64,000 nucleotides of DNA from JAHECE01 sp963780675 (GTDB lineage: Bacteria; Actinomycetota; Actinomycetes; Actinomycetales; JAHECE01): NCBI GenBank assembly GCA_963780675.1, contig CAWACR010000003.1:124001-188000 (forward strand). Reading direction: 5' to 3'. Under the pieces are notes generated by a model. That model was not told where the DNA came from. It did not search any database and worked only from the letters and a program-made list of their open reading frames with translations. Shown in pieces: positions 1 to 8,795 of the stretch. A program made the translations under genes and the position numbers. Position 1 is the stretch's first letter, and each line of letters begins with the position of its first letter.

Positions 1-426
1 GGCGCCGCTCCAGACGACGATCAGGAGCACCTTCGCCCGTTGCGGGTCGTCCGGGTACAAGAGAATCACGACCAGCGGCGTGTAGCTGCCGGCGATGACG
101 AGGAAGATGTTGGAGTGGTCCAGGCGCCGCAGCGCAGCGGTGGTCCGAGGCGACCAGGTGCCCCGGTGGTAGATCGCGCTCGCGGTGAAGAGCAGGGTGG
201 TGGCGAGGGCGAAGACCAAGGTGCTCCACCGGGCCGCCGGAGTCGGCGAGAGGGCGACGAGCACGGTACCGGCGACGGCGGAGACCGGCGCCATGCCGGC
301 GTGGATCCACCCGCGCAGGTGCGGCTTGACGGTCTTGGCGACCGCGTCCGCTGCGGCGGCGACCGAGCTTGGTTGATGGGTGGTGGGCGCGGATCCCGCG
401 CCGTCGTCGTGCCTCGTCCGAGCCAT
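1..426 (-). CDS. Hemolysin III / YqfA family membrane protein (partial, C-terminus beyond the window)
   Basis: The reverse strand encodes 142 residues that run off the left edge of the window. The family hallmarks are visible: RGWIHAGMAP near residue 40, TASAIYHRG near 85 and LDHSNIFLVIAGSYTP near 105, which match the hemolysin III / PAQR-like integral membrane family. At least three hydrophobic segments are present in this half. The ATG at 426 is preceded by GGAGG with an 8-base spacer, which decides the start. It is divergent from the prenyltransferase gene, the same arrangement as Rv1085c and Rv1086 in Mycobacterium tuberculosis. The molecular function of this family in bacteria is not settled, and the haemolysin name should not be read as a toxin claim. 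Confidence 0.9.
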   Translation of the reverse strand, partial: MARTRHDDGAGSAPTTHQPSSVAAAADAVAKTVKPHLRGWIHAGMAPVSAVAGTVLVALSPTPAARWSTLVFALATTLLFTASAIYHRGTWSPRTTAALRRLDHSNIFLVIAGSYTPLVVILLYPDDPQRAKVLLIVVWSGA

Positions 427-459
427 CTGACCATCCTCCACCGTCGGAACGCGAAATGT

Positions 460-492
460 ACCTACGCAAGCGTAGGTTACGTCTGCGTAACC
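460..492. promoter_or_regulatory. Two overlapping palindromic operators between the hemolysin III gene and uppS
   Basis: ACCTACGCAAGCGTAGGT at 460-477 is a perfect inverted repeat with 8-base arms. GGTTACGTCTGCGTAACC at 475-492 is a second perfect one with 7-base arms, and the two share GGT. They lie 34-66 bases before the hemolysin III start and just before the probable uppS promoter. The form suits a TetR-type dimeric regulator, which is inference. Confidence 0.75.
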
Positions 493-514
493 ATCGTGGG
501 ACGGTGGTCGGGGG

Positions 515-520
515 TAGCGT
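515..520 (+). promoter_or_regulatory. Probable -10 box of uppS
   Basis: TAGCGT fits the actinobacterial TANNNT -10 consensus. It is followed by GGGAGA at 540-545 and the ATG at 557. The palindromes at 460-492 end where a -35 box would be expected. Confidence 0.45.
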
Positions 521-556
521 GATCCTCACCTCCGACCCTGGGAGAAACCGGCCGCC

Positions 557-1318
557 ATGCGCCCCCCTGTCATGCTCTACGGGCTCTACGAGCGACGCCT
601 CGCGGCCTCGCTCCAGGCCTGTGACGTGCCGCGACACATCGGAGTGATCCTGGACGGCAACCGGCGCTGGGCCCGGTCCATCGGGACCGATCCGTCCACC
701 GGGCACCGCCGGGGGGCGGACAAGATCGCCGATCTGCTGGGGTGGTCGGAGGACGTCGGGGTCCAGATCGTGACGCTGTGGATGCTGTCCACCGACAACC
801 TCAGCCGGGACCCGGCCGAGGTGGCGGAGCTCCTCGAGATCATCGCGGACGCCGTCGACTCCCTCGCGGCCGCGCGGAGGTGGCGCGTCCGCGTGGTCGG
901 TGCCCTCGACCTGCTGCCGGCGCCCATCGCCGACCGGCTCCGGGCCGCCGAGGAGCGCACGGCCGACGTGGAGGGTCTGCACGTCAACGTCGCCGTCGGG
1001 TACGGCGGCCGGCACGAGATCGCCGACGCCGTCCGGAGCCTTCTGAAGGAGCACGCCGAGGCGGGGACGAGCATCGAGGAACTCGCGCAGGTCCTCACGG
1101 TCGAGCACATCGCGGAGCACCTCTACACCAAGGGCCAGCCGGACCCGGACCTGGTCATCCGGACCTCGGGCGAGCAGCGGCTCGGCGGGTTCCTCCTCTG
1201 GCAGAGCGTCCACAGCGAGTTCTACTTCTGCGAGGCGTACTGGCCGGACTTCCGGCGCGTCGACTTCCTGCGGGCGTTGCGCGCGTACGCGGCGCGCGAG
1301 CGGCGGATGGGGAGGTGA
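557..1318 (+). CDS. uppS: Isoprenyl transferase (cis-prenyl diphosphate synthase, short-chain type)
   Basis: This 253-residue enzyme condenses isopentenyl diphosphate onto an allylic diphosphate in cis. Family signatures are HIGVILDGNRRWAR near residue 28 (diphosphate-binding Asp), LWMLSTDNLSR near 75, VNVAVGYGGRHEI near 145 and DLVIRTSGEQRLGGFLLWQ near 200, with the Glu of the C-terminal metal site in SEFYFCEAYWP. The sequence and the divergent hemolysin III neighbour resemble Rv1086, a short-chain Z-farnesyl diphosphate synthase, more than the decaprenyl enzyme. A direct role in undecaprenyl phosphate supply is therefore less certain. The ATG at 557 follows GGGAGA by about 11 bases, and an ATG at 572 is a possible alternative. 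Confidence 0.92.
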   Translation: MRPPVMLYGLYERRLAASLQACDVPRHIGVILDGNRRWARSIGTDPSTGHRRGADKIADLLGWSEDVGVQIVTLWMLSTDNLSRDPAEVAELLEIIADAVDSLAAARRWRVRVVGALDLLPAPIADRLRAAEERTADVEGLHVNVAVGYGGRHEIADAVRSLLKEHAEAGTSIEELAQVLTVEHIAEHLYTKGQPDPDLVIRTSGEQRLGGFLLWQSVHSEFYFCEAYWPDFRRVDFLRALRAYAARERRMGR

Positions 1319-1568
1319 ACGTTCACCGGGGCGTTACGTGCGCGCGGGCGTGTCGCCCGGGTGGCCGGGCGCCGTCGTCGTAGCGTCGGGGTGAGGGACG
1401 GCGCACCAGCCGTCCTCCGGGAGGCCAGCCGATGGAGCTCACGTGCTCCGGGGAGGGGGCCTCGACCGGCCTCGGGCCGGCCGACCGCCACCCCGCACCG
1501 CGCCCGCCGCGCCTGCGGTGGGGGAGGTGTCGGCCAGCGGCGCGGTAGCGCCGGAGGGAGCCCGGGAC

Positions 1569-2951
1569 GTGAGCAGCACCGCCGAGCAGTCAGCACAGGC
1601 CGCGAGGGACGACGACGCAGGTCGGGCCGCTGACGGGGGTGACCACCGGCTCACCTACGTCCTGGACACCTCGGTCCTGCTCTCCGACCCCCGCGCGATC
1701 TTCCGCTTCGCCGAGCACGACGTGGTGCTGCCCGTCGTCGTCCTCACCGAGCTCGAGGGCAAGCGGCACCACGCCGAGCTCGGGTACTTCGCGCGTAGCG
1801 CACTGCGGCTGCTCGACGACCTGCGGATCCGGCACGGACGCCTCGACGCCGCAGTGCCGATCGGCGAGCAGGGCGGCACCCTGCGCGTCGAGCTGAACCA
1901 CTCCGACCCGAGCGTGCTGCCCTCGGGACTGCGCCTCGGCGACAACGACACGCGCATCCTCTCCGTCGCCGCGAACCTCGCCGCCGAGGGGCACAGCGTG
2001 ACCGTGGTGTCGAAGGACCTCCCGATGCGGCTGAAGGCATCTGCGGTGGGTCTGCACGCCGAGGAGTACCGCGCCCTGCTGGCCGTGGACTCGGGGTGGA
2101 ACGGGGTGGCGGAACGCACCCTGACGGCCGCGGAGATGGCGGACCTCTGGCAGCACGAGCGCCTGCCGATCGCGGACCTCGATCTGGCCTCCGACCTGCG
2201 GGACCTGCCGTGCCACACCGGGCTGGTCCTGCACTCGGCGCGCGGGTCCGCTCTGGGGAGGATCACGGCGGACAAGCAGGTCGCCCTGGTGCGGGGTGAT
2301 CGGGACGTGTTCGGCGTCCACGGGCGCAGCGCGGAGCAGCGCATCGCGATCGACCTGCTGCTCGACCGCGAGATCGGCATCGTGTCGCTGGGCGGGCGCG
2401 CCGGGACGGGCAAGTCCGCCCTCGCGCTGTGCGCCGGGCTCGACGCGGTGCTCGAGCGGAACGAGCACCGCAAGGTCGTGGTGTTCCGGCCGCTCTATGC
2501 CGTCGGTGGCCAGGACCTCGGGTATCTGCCGGGGAACGAGGCCGAGAAGATGAACCCCTGGGGTCAGGCGGTCTTCGACACCCTCGGCGCACTGGTCGCG
2601 CGCGAGGTGGTCGAGGAGGTCGTCGCCCGGGGGATGCTCGAGGTGCTGCCCCTGACCCACATCCGCGGCCGCTCGCTCCACGACTCCTTCGTGATCGTCG
2701 ACGAGGCCCAGTCCCTGGAGCGCAACGTGCTCCTCACGGTCCTGTCGCGGATCGGTCAGAACTCCCGCGTGGTCCTCACCCACGACGTCGCCCAGCGCGA
2801 CAACCTGCGCGTCGGGCGGCACGACGGCGTGGCCGCGGTGATCGAGGCCCTCAAGGGTCACCCGCTCTTCGCCCACGTCACGCTGACCCGGTCCGAGCGC
2901 TCCCCGGTGGCGGCCCTCGTCACGGAGCTCCTGGAGGGTGTGGAGGTCTGA
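1569..2951 (+). CDS. phoH: PIN domain-PhoH fusion protein (PhoH2-type RNase/ATPase)
   Basis: The protein has about 460 residues. The N-terminal half is a PIN nuclease domain (YVLDTSVLLSDP near residue 28, with acidic active-site residues). The C-terminal half is a PhoH P-loop ATPase with Walker A GGRAGTGKSALA and Walker B VIVDEAQ. PhoH2 proteins in mycobacteria act as ATP-dependent RNA helicase-nucleases, so a role in RNA turnover is likely. The reading frame stays open to a GTG at 1443, but the GTG at 1569 has GGAGGGAG in front and starts close to the PIN domain, so I chose it. The stop is convergent with the carbonic anhydrase gene. Confidence 0.9.
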   Translation: MSSTAEQSAQAARDDDAGRAADGGDHRLTYVLDTSVLLSDPRAIFRFAEHDVVLPVVVLTELEGKRHHAELGYFARSALRLLDDLRIRHGRLDAAVPIGEQGGTLRVELNHSDPSVLPSGLRLGDNDTRILSVAANLAAEGHSVTVVSKDLPMRLKASAVGLHAEEYRALLAVDSGWNGVAERTLTAAEMADLWQHERLPIADLDLASDLRDLPCHTGLVLHSARGSALGRITADKQVALVRGDRDVFGVHGRSAEQRIAIDLLLDREIGIVSLGGRAGTGKSALALCAGLDAVLERNEHRKVVVFRPLYAVGGQDLGYLPGNEAEKMNPWGQAVFDTLGALVAREVVEEVVARGMLEVLPLTHIRGRSLHDSFVIVDEAQSLERNVLLTVLSRIGQNSRVVLTHDVAQRDNLRVGRHDGVAAVIEALKGHPLFAHVTLTRSERSPVAALVTELLEGVEV

Positions 2952-3003
2952 CGGCTCGCCACAGCGAGAAGGGAGGGGTCGGCGGCGGGGGCCGCGGCGG
3001 GCG

Positions 3004-3642
3004 TCAGGCTCCGATGTCCCCGAGGGTCTCGATCACCTTGACCTGGCCGTCTGCCAGGGCATACTCCAGGCCGACGACGGCGCAGCGACCTTCCTCGATC
3101 GCCTCCGCCAGGAGCACGGAGTAGCCGCGGACCATCTGGACCGTGCTGCGGACGTGCTCGCGCAGGAGGACGGACTTCTCGGCGATGTGGACGTCGCCGT
3201 CCTCGCGCTCGTCCGGTCGCGTCACGATGCTCGGGATGACCCGGTCGACGATCGCCCGGACGAAGCCCCGCGGCATCACACCGGTGACGAGGGCCTCGTT
3301 GGCCGCCGCGACGGCGCCGCACCCGTCGTGGCCGAGGACCACGACCAGCGACGCCCCGAGCACATCCACGCCGTACTCGATCGATCCGATCACCGTGGTG
3401 TCCACCACGTGCCCGGCCGTTCGCACGACGAAGACGTCACCCAGCCCCTGGTCGAAGATGATCTCCGCCGCGACGCGCGAGTCCGAGCAGCCGAAGATCA
3501 CCGCGAACGGGTACTGCGCAGCCAGGACCTCGGTCCGTCGGCCGGCGTCCTGGGAGGGGTGCTCCATGACGCCGCGAACAAACCGCTCGTTCCCCGCCCA
3601 GAGAGCCGCCCACGCCTCGGCCGGGGTGTTGGACCGTCCCAC
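3004..3642 (-). CDS. Beta-class carbonic anhydrase
   Basis: A 212-residue enzyme for reversible CO2 hydration. The zinc-site motifs of the beta class are present: CSDSR and HDGCG (Cys-Asp-Arg, then His-x2-Cys). GNERFV near the N-terminus and an acidic C-terminus complete the family pattern. The start is the GTG at 3642, preceded by GGAG with an 8-base spacer. The frame is open further upstream but only through the kinase gene. It begins 2 bases after the stop of the PfkB kinase, so the two are co-transcribed. Confidence 0.93.
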   Translation of the reverse strand: MGRSNTPAEAWAALWAGNERFVRGVMEHPSQDAGRRTEVLAAQYPFAVIFGCSDSRVAAEIIFDQGLGDVFVVRTAGHVVDTTVIGSIEYGVDVLGASLVVVLGHDGCGAVAAANEALVTGVMPRGFVRAIVDRVIPSIVTRPDEREDGDVHIAEKSVLLREHVRSTVQMVRGYSVLLAEAIEEGRCAVVGLEYALADGQVKVIETLGDIGA

Positions 3643-3644
3643 TC

Positions 3645-4571
3645 TCAGACCTCCAGCTCTTCGGACCACGGGGGGTTGGCCCCCGATCGGGACACGGTGA
3701 TCGCGGCGATCCGCACGCACCGTTCGAGCACCTCGCGCACGGTCACGGCCGGCACGGCGTTGAGCGCCTCGCGCTGAGGTGCGCCGAGGAGCCCGGCCGA
3801 CCACAGCCCGTCGATGAGCCCGCCCATGAACGAGTCACCCGCGCCGACGGTGTCCGCCACCTTGACCGTGGGAGCCGCGACCCGGACGGTTTCGCCGGAC
3901 CGGGTGACGGCGAACGCGCCCTCTCCGCCGTGGGTGACGACGACGAGGGCCGGACCGCGGGCGGCCCACTCCCGGGCGATGTCGGCCGGCTCGACGCCGG
4001 GCGCGAGCCACGCGAGGTCCTCGTCGCTCACCTTGACCACGTCCGAGGTGTCGATGAGGGCCTCGACCAGCGGCCGGACCTCGTCGGGGGAGCCCATGAG
4101 CGCCGGGCGGAGGTTGGGGTCATAGGTGATGGTCGACGTCGCGTGCTTGGCCTGGAGCAGGGCGAGGACGTCCGCGCCACCCGGCGGGATGACCGCGGCA
4201 ATCGAGCCGGTGTGCACGACGATCGGGTCGCCGACTTCCACCTCCCACCCCGGGGACAGCTGCCACGTGAGGTCGAACTCGTAGGAGGCGACGCCGTCGT
4301 CGTCGACGGTCGCGGCGGCCACGGAGGTGGCGGGGGCGGCATCGCTGCCCGGCAGCACGCTCACGCGCGAGGCCCCGAGGTGGTTGAGGATGTCGTCGCC
4401 GCGCGGGTCCTTGCCGAACCAGGTGAGCAGGTCCACGCGCCGGCCGAGGCGACCGAGGGTGATGGCGACGTTCATCGGGCTGCCACCGGGGTGCTCGCTC
4501 ACGCTGCCGTCGCTGCGGTGGACGACGTCGATCAGGGCTTCGCCCACGACGAGGGCGGTCGGGATGTTCAT
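3645..4571 (-). CDS. PfkB family carbohydrate kinase (fructokinase-like)
   Basis: A 308-residue sugar kinase of the ribokinase/PfkB fold. It shows the N-terminal glycine motif GGSPMNVAITLGRLG near residue 29, and the C-terminal signature DTVGAGDSFMGGL with the catalytic Asp of GAGDSF. GEALIDVV at the start and overall length match fructokinase-like members, but the exact sugar cannot be told. It sits 9 bases after the stop of xseB and 2 bases before the carbonic anhydrase start, which makes a four-gene reverse-strand operon xseA-xseB-kinase-CA. Confidence 0.92.
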   Translation of the reverse strand: MNIPTALVVGEALIDVVHRSDGSVSEHPGGSPMNVAITLGRLGRRVDLLTWFGKDPRGDDILNHLGASRVSVLPGSDAAPATSVAAATVDDDGVASYEFDLTWQLSPGWEVEVGDPIVVHTGSIAAVIPPGGADVLALLQAKHATSTITYDPNLRPALMGSPDEVRPLVEALIDTSDVVKVSDEDLAWLAPGVEPADIAREWAARGPALVVVTHGGEGAFAVTRSGETVRVAAPTVKVADTVGAGDSFMGGLIDGLWSAGLLGAPQREALNAVPAVTVREVLERCVRIAAITVSRSGANPPWSEELEV

Positions 4572-4580
4572 CGGTTGTCC

Positions 4581-4853
4581 TTACTCGTTCGGGCCGGGTG
4601 GGGCGTCCGCGGCGCGCGCCTCAGCGAGCCGCGCGCGGGCGCCGTCGAGCCATTCCTGGCAGCGCGCGGCGAGGGCCTCGCCGCGTTCCCACAGGGCGAG
4701 AGCCTCCTCGAGGGTGGCGCCGCCTGCTTCGAGCCGGGCGACGACGGCGACGAGCTCGTCCCGTGCCTGCTCGTAGGTGAGCGCGGCGACGTCCGCGTCC
4801 GCGGCGGTGCGGGTGGGCGACGACGTGGTGGGCACGGGAGTAGTCAATCGCAC
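4581..4853 (-). CDS. xseB: Exodeoxyribonuclease VII small subunit
   Basis: About 90 residues. The conserved core is visible: YEQARDELVAVVARLEAGG, then LEEALALWERGEALAARCQ. This is the three-helix small subunit that binds XseA to form exonuclease VII, which degrades single-stranded DNA. The start is uncertain among GTG 4853, TTG 4847 and GTG 4835. I chose 4853 because GGCGGG lies next to it and it leaves a 14-base gap after xseA. The N-terminal extension before the core is Thr/Pro-rich and probably disordered. Confidence 0.88.
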   Translation of the reverse strand: MRLTTPVPTTSSPTRTAADADVAALTYEQARDELVAVVARLEAGGATLEEALALWERGEALAARCQEWLDGARARLAEARAADAPPGPNE

Positions 4854-4867
4854 CCCGCCGCGTGCCG

Positions 4868-6154
4868 TCAGCGTGCTTCGCTCTCGTCGTGCGTGGCGCG
4901 CCCGCCGGCCGGCGCGCCACGCTCCACGACCCGCGCCGCGATCTCCCCGCGGGCGAGCCGCACGCGGAGCTCCTCGCCGATGGCGACGTCCGTCCGGCTG
5001 CGGACGACGGCGCCGTCGGAGCGCTGGACGACGGCGTAGCCGCGGTCGAGGGTCGCGGCGGGGGAGAGGGCTCGGACCTGGGCAGCCAGGCGTTCGGTCT
5101 CGGCCGAGGCGCGGTCCAGGAGCTGGGTCAGTGCGCCCCGGGCAGACGCGAGCGCACCCCGCACGTCCCGGTCGCGGACCTCGACCAGGGTCTGCGGTGA
5201 GGCAAGCACGGGGCGCGAGCGCACTCCGTCGAGGCCGGCCTGCTCCCGGACGAGGAGGTGGGTGATCGCGGCCCGTGCGCGGGAGATCGCCTGGGCGAGC
5301 CGTGCGCGTTCCTCGGCGACGTCCGGGACGAGCCGCTTCGCGGCGTCGGTGGGCGTGGAGGCGCGGTAGTCGGCGACGAGGTCGAGGAGAGGTGTGTCCG
5401 TCTCGTGTCCGATCGCCGAGACGAGGGGGGTGCGGCAGGCCGCCGCGACGCGGATCAGGGCCTCGTTGCTGAACGGGAGGAGGTCCTCGACGGAGCCACC
5501 GCCCCTGGCGACGACGATGACGTCGACCCGAGGATCGGCGTCGAGCTCGGCGATCGCCGCGCTGACCTGGGCGACCGCTCCGGCACCCTGGACGGCGACC
5601 TCGCGGATCTCGAACGCGACGGCGGGCCAGCGCGCGCGGGCGTTGACGACGACGTCGTGCTCCGCCTTCGACTTCCGGCCGCAGACGAGGCCGACGACGT
5701 CGGGCAGGAACGGCAGGGGGACCTTGCGGGCGACGTCGAACAACCCCTCGGCGGCCAGGACGCGCTTGAGGTGCTCGATGCGGGCGAGGAGCTCTCCGAC
5801 ACCGACCGGCCGCACGTCGTCGGCCTGGAGCTGGAACGACCCGCGCTTGGGCCAGAAGGTGGGTTTGGCGTGGACGACGACGTGGGCGCCGTCGCCCAGC
5901 GGAGTCTCGACGTCGGCCAGAACCCGGCTCGGGACGCTGACGGCGAGCGAGAAGTCCGCATCCGTGTCCCGGAGGGTGAGGAACGAGATCCCTGCGCGGC
6001 GGTTGAGCTCGACCACCTGGCCCTCGACCCACACGGGTGGCATGCGGTCGATGTACTGGGTGATCTTCTGCGAGAGCACGCGGACGGGCCACGGGCGTTC
6101 CGCGGTGGTCTCGAGCGCCTTGGCAGGCAGCTCGCGGGGGGTGGTGGTGCTCAT
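4868..6154 (-). CDS. xseA: Exodeoxyribonuclease VII large subunit
   Basis: A 428-residue nuclease subunit. The N-terminal OB-fold domain includes VWVEGQVVELNRR and FLTLRDTDADFSL. The catalytic region carries VGLVCGRKSKAEHDVVVN, DVIVVARGGGSVEDLLPF and SAIGHETDTPLLD, typical of XseA, and a long helical segment follows. The ATG at 6154 is preceded by GGGAGG with a 9-base spacer. A longer frame with another ATG at 6163 exists, but that ATG overlaps the ribosome site. It is divergent from ispH and heads the xseA-xseB-kinase-CA operon. Confidence 0.94.
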   Translation of the reverse strand: MSTTTPRELPAKALETTAERPWPVRVLSQKITQYIDRMPPVWVEGQVVELNRRAGISFLTLRDTDADFSLAVSVPSRVLADVETPLGDGAHVVVHAKPTFWPKRGSFQLQADDVRPVGVGELLARIEHLKRVLAAEGLFDVARKVPLPFLPDVVGLVCGRKSKAEHDVVVNARARWPAVAFEIREVAVQGAGAVAQVSAAIAELDADPRVDVIVVARGGGSVEDLLPFSNEALIRVAAACRTPLVSAIGHETDTPLLDLVADYRASTPTDAAKRLVPDVAEERARLAQAISRARAAITHLLVREQAGLDGVRSRPVLASPQTLVEVRDRDVRGALASARGALTQLLDRASAETERLAAQVRALSPAATLDRGYAVVQRSDGAVVRSRTDVAIGEELRVRLARGEIAARVVERGAPAGGRATHDESEAR

Positions 6155-6279
6155 CGCGCCCATCCTCCCGCATGCGGCTCGGCGTGGCCTCGCAGGGGGG
6201 CCGACCTCGGTGGGAGGTGGGGCGGCTGGGTCGGGGTGGGGCCAGGTGGACAGGCGCGGAGCGCCGCGAGGCCTCCCCG

Positions 6280-6285
6280 TACGAT
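6280..6285 (+). promoter_or_regulatory. -10 box of a probably leaderless ispH transcript
   Basis: TACGAT fits TANNNT and ends 6 bases before the GTG at 6292. GGAGG at 6286-6290 is only one base from the start, too close to act as a ribosome site, so leaderless initiation is more likely. Confidence 0.55.
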
Positions 6286-6291
6286 GGAGGC

Positions 6292-7309
6292 GTGAGCCAC
6301 GCCCCCAAGAAGATCCTGCTCGCGGCCCCGCGCGGCTACTGCGCGGGCGTGGACCGCGCCGTCGAGGCCGTGGAGCAAGGCCCTCGCGCACTACGGGCCC
6401 CCGGTGTACGTGCGCAAGGAGATCGTCCACAACAAGCACGTCGTCGAGACCCTGTCGGCGCGGGGCGCGGTCTTCGTCGAGGAGACCGACGAGGTGCCCG
6501 AGGGGGCGCGCGTCATCTTCTCCGCGCACGGGGTGTCCCCGGCGGTCCACGCCCAGGCAGCCGCTCGCCGGCTCGAGACGATCGACGCCACGTGCCCCCT
6601 CGTGACGAAGGTGCACAAGGAGGCGGTCCGGTTCGCCTCGGACGACTACGACATCCTCCTGATCGGCCACGAGGGGCACGAGGAGGTCGAGGGCACGGCC
6701 GGCGAGGCGCCGGAGCACATCCAGCTCGTCGACGGGCCCGAGTCGGTTGACCAGGTCGTCGTCCGTGATCCCGCCAAGGTCGTCTGGCTGTCCCAGACCA
6801 CGCTCTCGGTCGACGAGACGATGGAGACGGTGCGCCGGCTCCGGGAGCGCTTCCCGAGTCTGCAGGACCCGCCGAGCGACGACATCTGCTACGCCACCCA
6901 GAACCGCCAGGTGGCGGTCAAGAAGATCGCGCCGAACGCGGACGTGGTCATCGTGGTGGGTTCGGCCAACTCTTCGAACTCGGTGCGCCTCGTGGAGGTG
7001 GCACTCGAGTCGGGTGCGGGTGCGGCGTACCGGGTGGACAAGGCCGACGAGCTGCGGCGCGAGTGGTTCGACGGGGTCTTCACCGTGGGCTTGTCCTCGG
7101 GCGCGTCCGTCCCGGAGATCCTCGTGCGTGACGTCATCGACGCGCTCCAGGGCCTCGGGTTCGGCGACCTCGAAGAGGTGCGCACGGCGACGGAGGACCT
7201 CATGTTCTCCCTGCCCCGCGAGCTGCGTGCCGACCTCAAGGCGGCCGGGACTCCCTTGCCCCGCCCGCGGCGTGAGGGCCGAACGGCGCTCACGGTCGAG
7301 CAGTCCTGA
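6292..7309 (+). CDS. ispH: 4-hydroxy-3-methylbut-2-enyl diphosphate reductase, with one single-base frameshift
   Basis: IspH makes IPP and DMAPP in the last step of the MEP pathway using a [4Fe-4S] cluster. The three cluster cysteines are present in PRGYCAGVDRAV, DATCPLVTKVH and DDICYATQNRQ. The first 28 codons are in one frame and the rest in the next. Removing one C at about 6376 joins them into a continuous protein of 338 residues. Because ispH is essential in MEP-only bacteria and both sides are perfectly conserved, I think this is a sequence error. The start GTG and the leaderless promoter are at 6280-6294. It is convergent with rmuC. Confidence 0.9.
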
Positions 7310-7357
7310 CGGCGCCGACGCGCCGCGGCGGCCATCGGCCGTGCGGCGGGCGGGCCC

Positions 7358-8722
7358 TCAGCCGACCATCGCGCGCGCGTCGTCCTGCGCCCCGTCTCGG
7401 GTGACGCCCTCCAGGATCTGGTCCGCGTATTCCTCGGACTGATCGGGAATCGACAGGAGCTCCGGGGCGCTCAGCCCCGTGACTCGGCGTGTGACGGCGG
7501 GCGGTCCTGCGAGTTCTGCGTCGACCACGTGGAGGTCGGCGAACCGTCGCGCACTGACGAACACCCGGGTCTCGAGAGAGGCGACCGTGCTGTTGTACGC
7601 GTCCGTGGCACCTTGGATCTGGCGGCCGAGCCGAGCCAGGTGGCTGCCCAGGGTCCCGAGACGCCCGTGGAGCTCCTTGCCGAGGGTGAGCACCTGCTGC
7701 GCGTTCTCGGCCAGGGCCTCCTGACGCCACGCGTACGCCACGGTCCGCAGCAGCGCCACGAGGGTCATCGGGGTCGCGATCACCACGTTCCGTTCCACGG
7801 CGTACTCCAGCAGTGCCGGGTCGGTCTCGAGCGCGGCGGCCAGGAACGGCTCGGCGGGCACGAACATCACGACGAACTCCGGGGCCGGGGAGAACTGGGA
7901 CCAGTACGCCTTCGCCGCGAGGTCGTCGACGTGCTTGCGGAAGTGGCGGGCGTGTGCCGCCAGGCGGTCGGCGCGAGTCGCAGGGTCGGTCGCCTGCTGC
8001 GCCTCGAGGTAGCCGAGGAAGGCGACCTTGGAGTCCACGACGACGTTCTTCCCGCCGGCCAGGCGGACCACGAGGTCGGGGCGCAGGGCGCCGTCGTCGG
8101 TCCGCACCTGGTCCTGCTCCACGAAGTCGACGTGCCGCAGCATGCCCGAGGCCTCGACGACTCGGCGTAGCTGGAGCTCGCCCCAGGTGCCTCGCACCTG
8201 GGACGACCGCAGCGCGGTCACGAGGTCCGCCGTCTCGGACCGCAGGAGGTCGGAGGACTCGCGCATGCCGCGGAGCTGCTCCGTGATCGCGGCGCTGCCC
8301 GCCGCCCGCGACTTCTCTGCCTCCGTGAGCTCCTGCTGCACGCGATCGAGCGTGCGGGTCAGCGGCTCGACCATCGCGCGCACCGCCTCCTCCCGCTCGC
8401 TCAGCGACGCCTGTCCGGCGACATGAGCCGTCCGCAGTCGCTGCTCGGCGAGGCCCAGGAACTGCGCGTTGTTCGCGGCGAGCGCCTCTGCCGCGAGCGC
8501 GCGGAACTGCGCGGAGAGCCGCTCGCGATCCTCCGTGAGGGAACGGAGCTTCTCGTCGTGGGCACTGCGCGTGGCGTCGAGCTCCGCCTCCGCCCGGGCG
8601 GCGCGGACCGCGGCCGACCGGAGCGCCGTCGTCGTCCTCGCCGAGGCGAGCAACCACCCGAGAAGGGCTCCGGCGCCGAGTGCGAGGGTGCCGACGACGA
8701 AGGCAAGGCCTGCTGCGGTCAT
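7358..8722 (-). CDS. rmuC: DNA recombination protein RmuC homologue
   Basis: A 454-residue protein with one N-terminal membrane helix (residues 5-25), a long helical coiled-coil region (about 30-150) and the RmuC nuclease-like core (VRGTWGELQLRRVVEASGM, then DLVVRLAGGKNVVVDSKV, then EFVVMFVPAEPFLAAAL). The VVDSKV segment is part of the PD-(D/E)XK-like site. RmuC limits DNA inversion and recombination. The ATG at 8722 is chosen because the longer frame upstream overlaps ychF and precedes the membrane helix. It is divergent from ychF. Confidence 0.92.
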   Translation of the reverse strand: MTAAGLAFVVGTLALGAGALLGWLLASARTTTALRSAAVRAARAEAELDATRSAHDEKLRSLTEDRERLSAQFRALAAEALAANNAQFLGLAEQRLRTAHVAGQASLSEREEAVRAMVEPLTRTLDRVQQELTEAEKSRAAGSAAITEQLRGMRESSDLLRSETADLVTALRSSQVRGTWGELQLRRVVEASGMLRHVDFVEQDQVRTDDGALRPDLVVRLAGGKNVVVDSKVAFLGYLEAQQATDPATRADRLAAHARHFRKHVDDLAAKAYWSQFSPAPEFVVMFVPAEPFLAAALETDPALLEYAVERNVVIATPMTLVALLRTVAYAWRQEALAENAQQVLTLGKELHGRLGTLGSHLARLGRQIQGATDAYNSTVASLETRVFVSARRFADLHVVDAELAGPPAVTRRVTGLSAPELLSIPDQSEEYADQILEGVTRDGAQDDARAMVG

Positions 8723-8781
8723 GCCCACACCCTCGCACCCGCCACCGACATCCCCGCGGCAGGCCCCGCGACGCGCCCCCG

Positions 8782-8787
8782 TAGACT
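8782..8787 (+). promoter_or_regulatory. -10 box of a probably leaderless ychF transcript
   Basis: TAGACT ends 8 bases before the GTG at 8796, and there is no Shine-Dalgarno sequence between them. Confidence 0.55.
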
Positions 8788-8795
8788 CATCGCCC

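Noticed and set aside
1590..2876. 428-residue reverse-strand frame across PIN-PhoH
   Set aside because: Antisense shadow of a clearly conserved protein.
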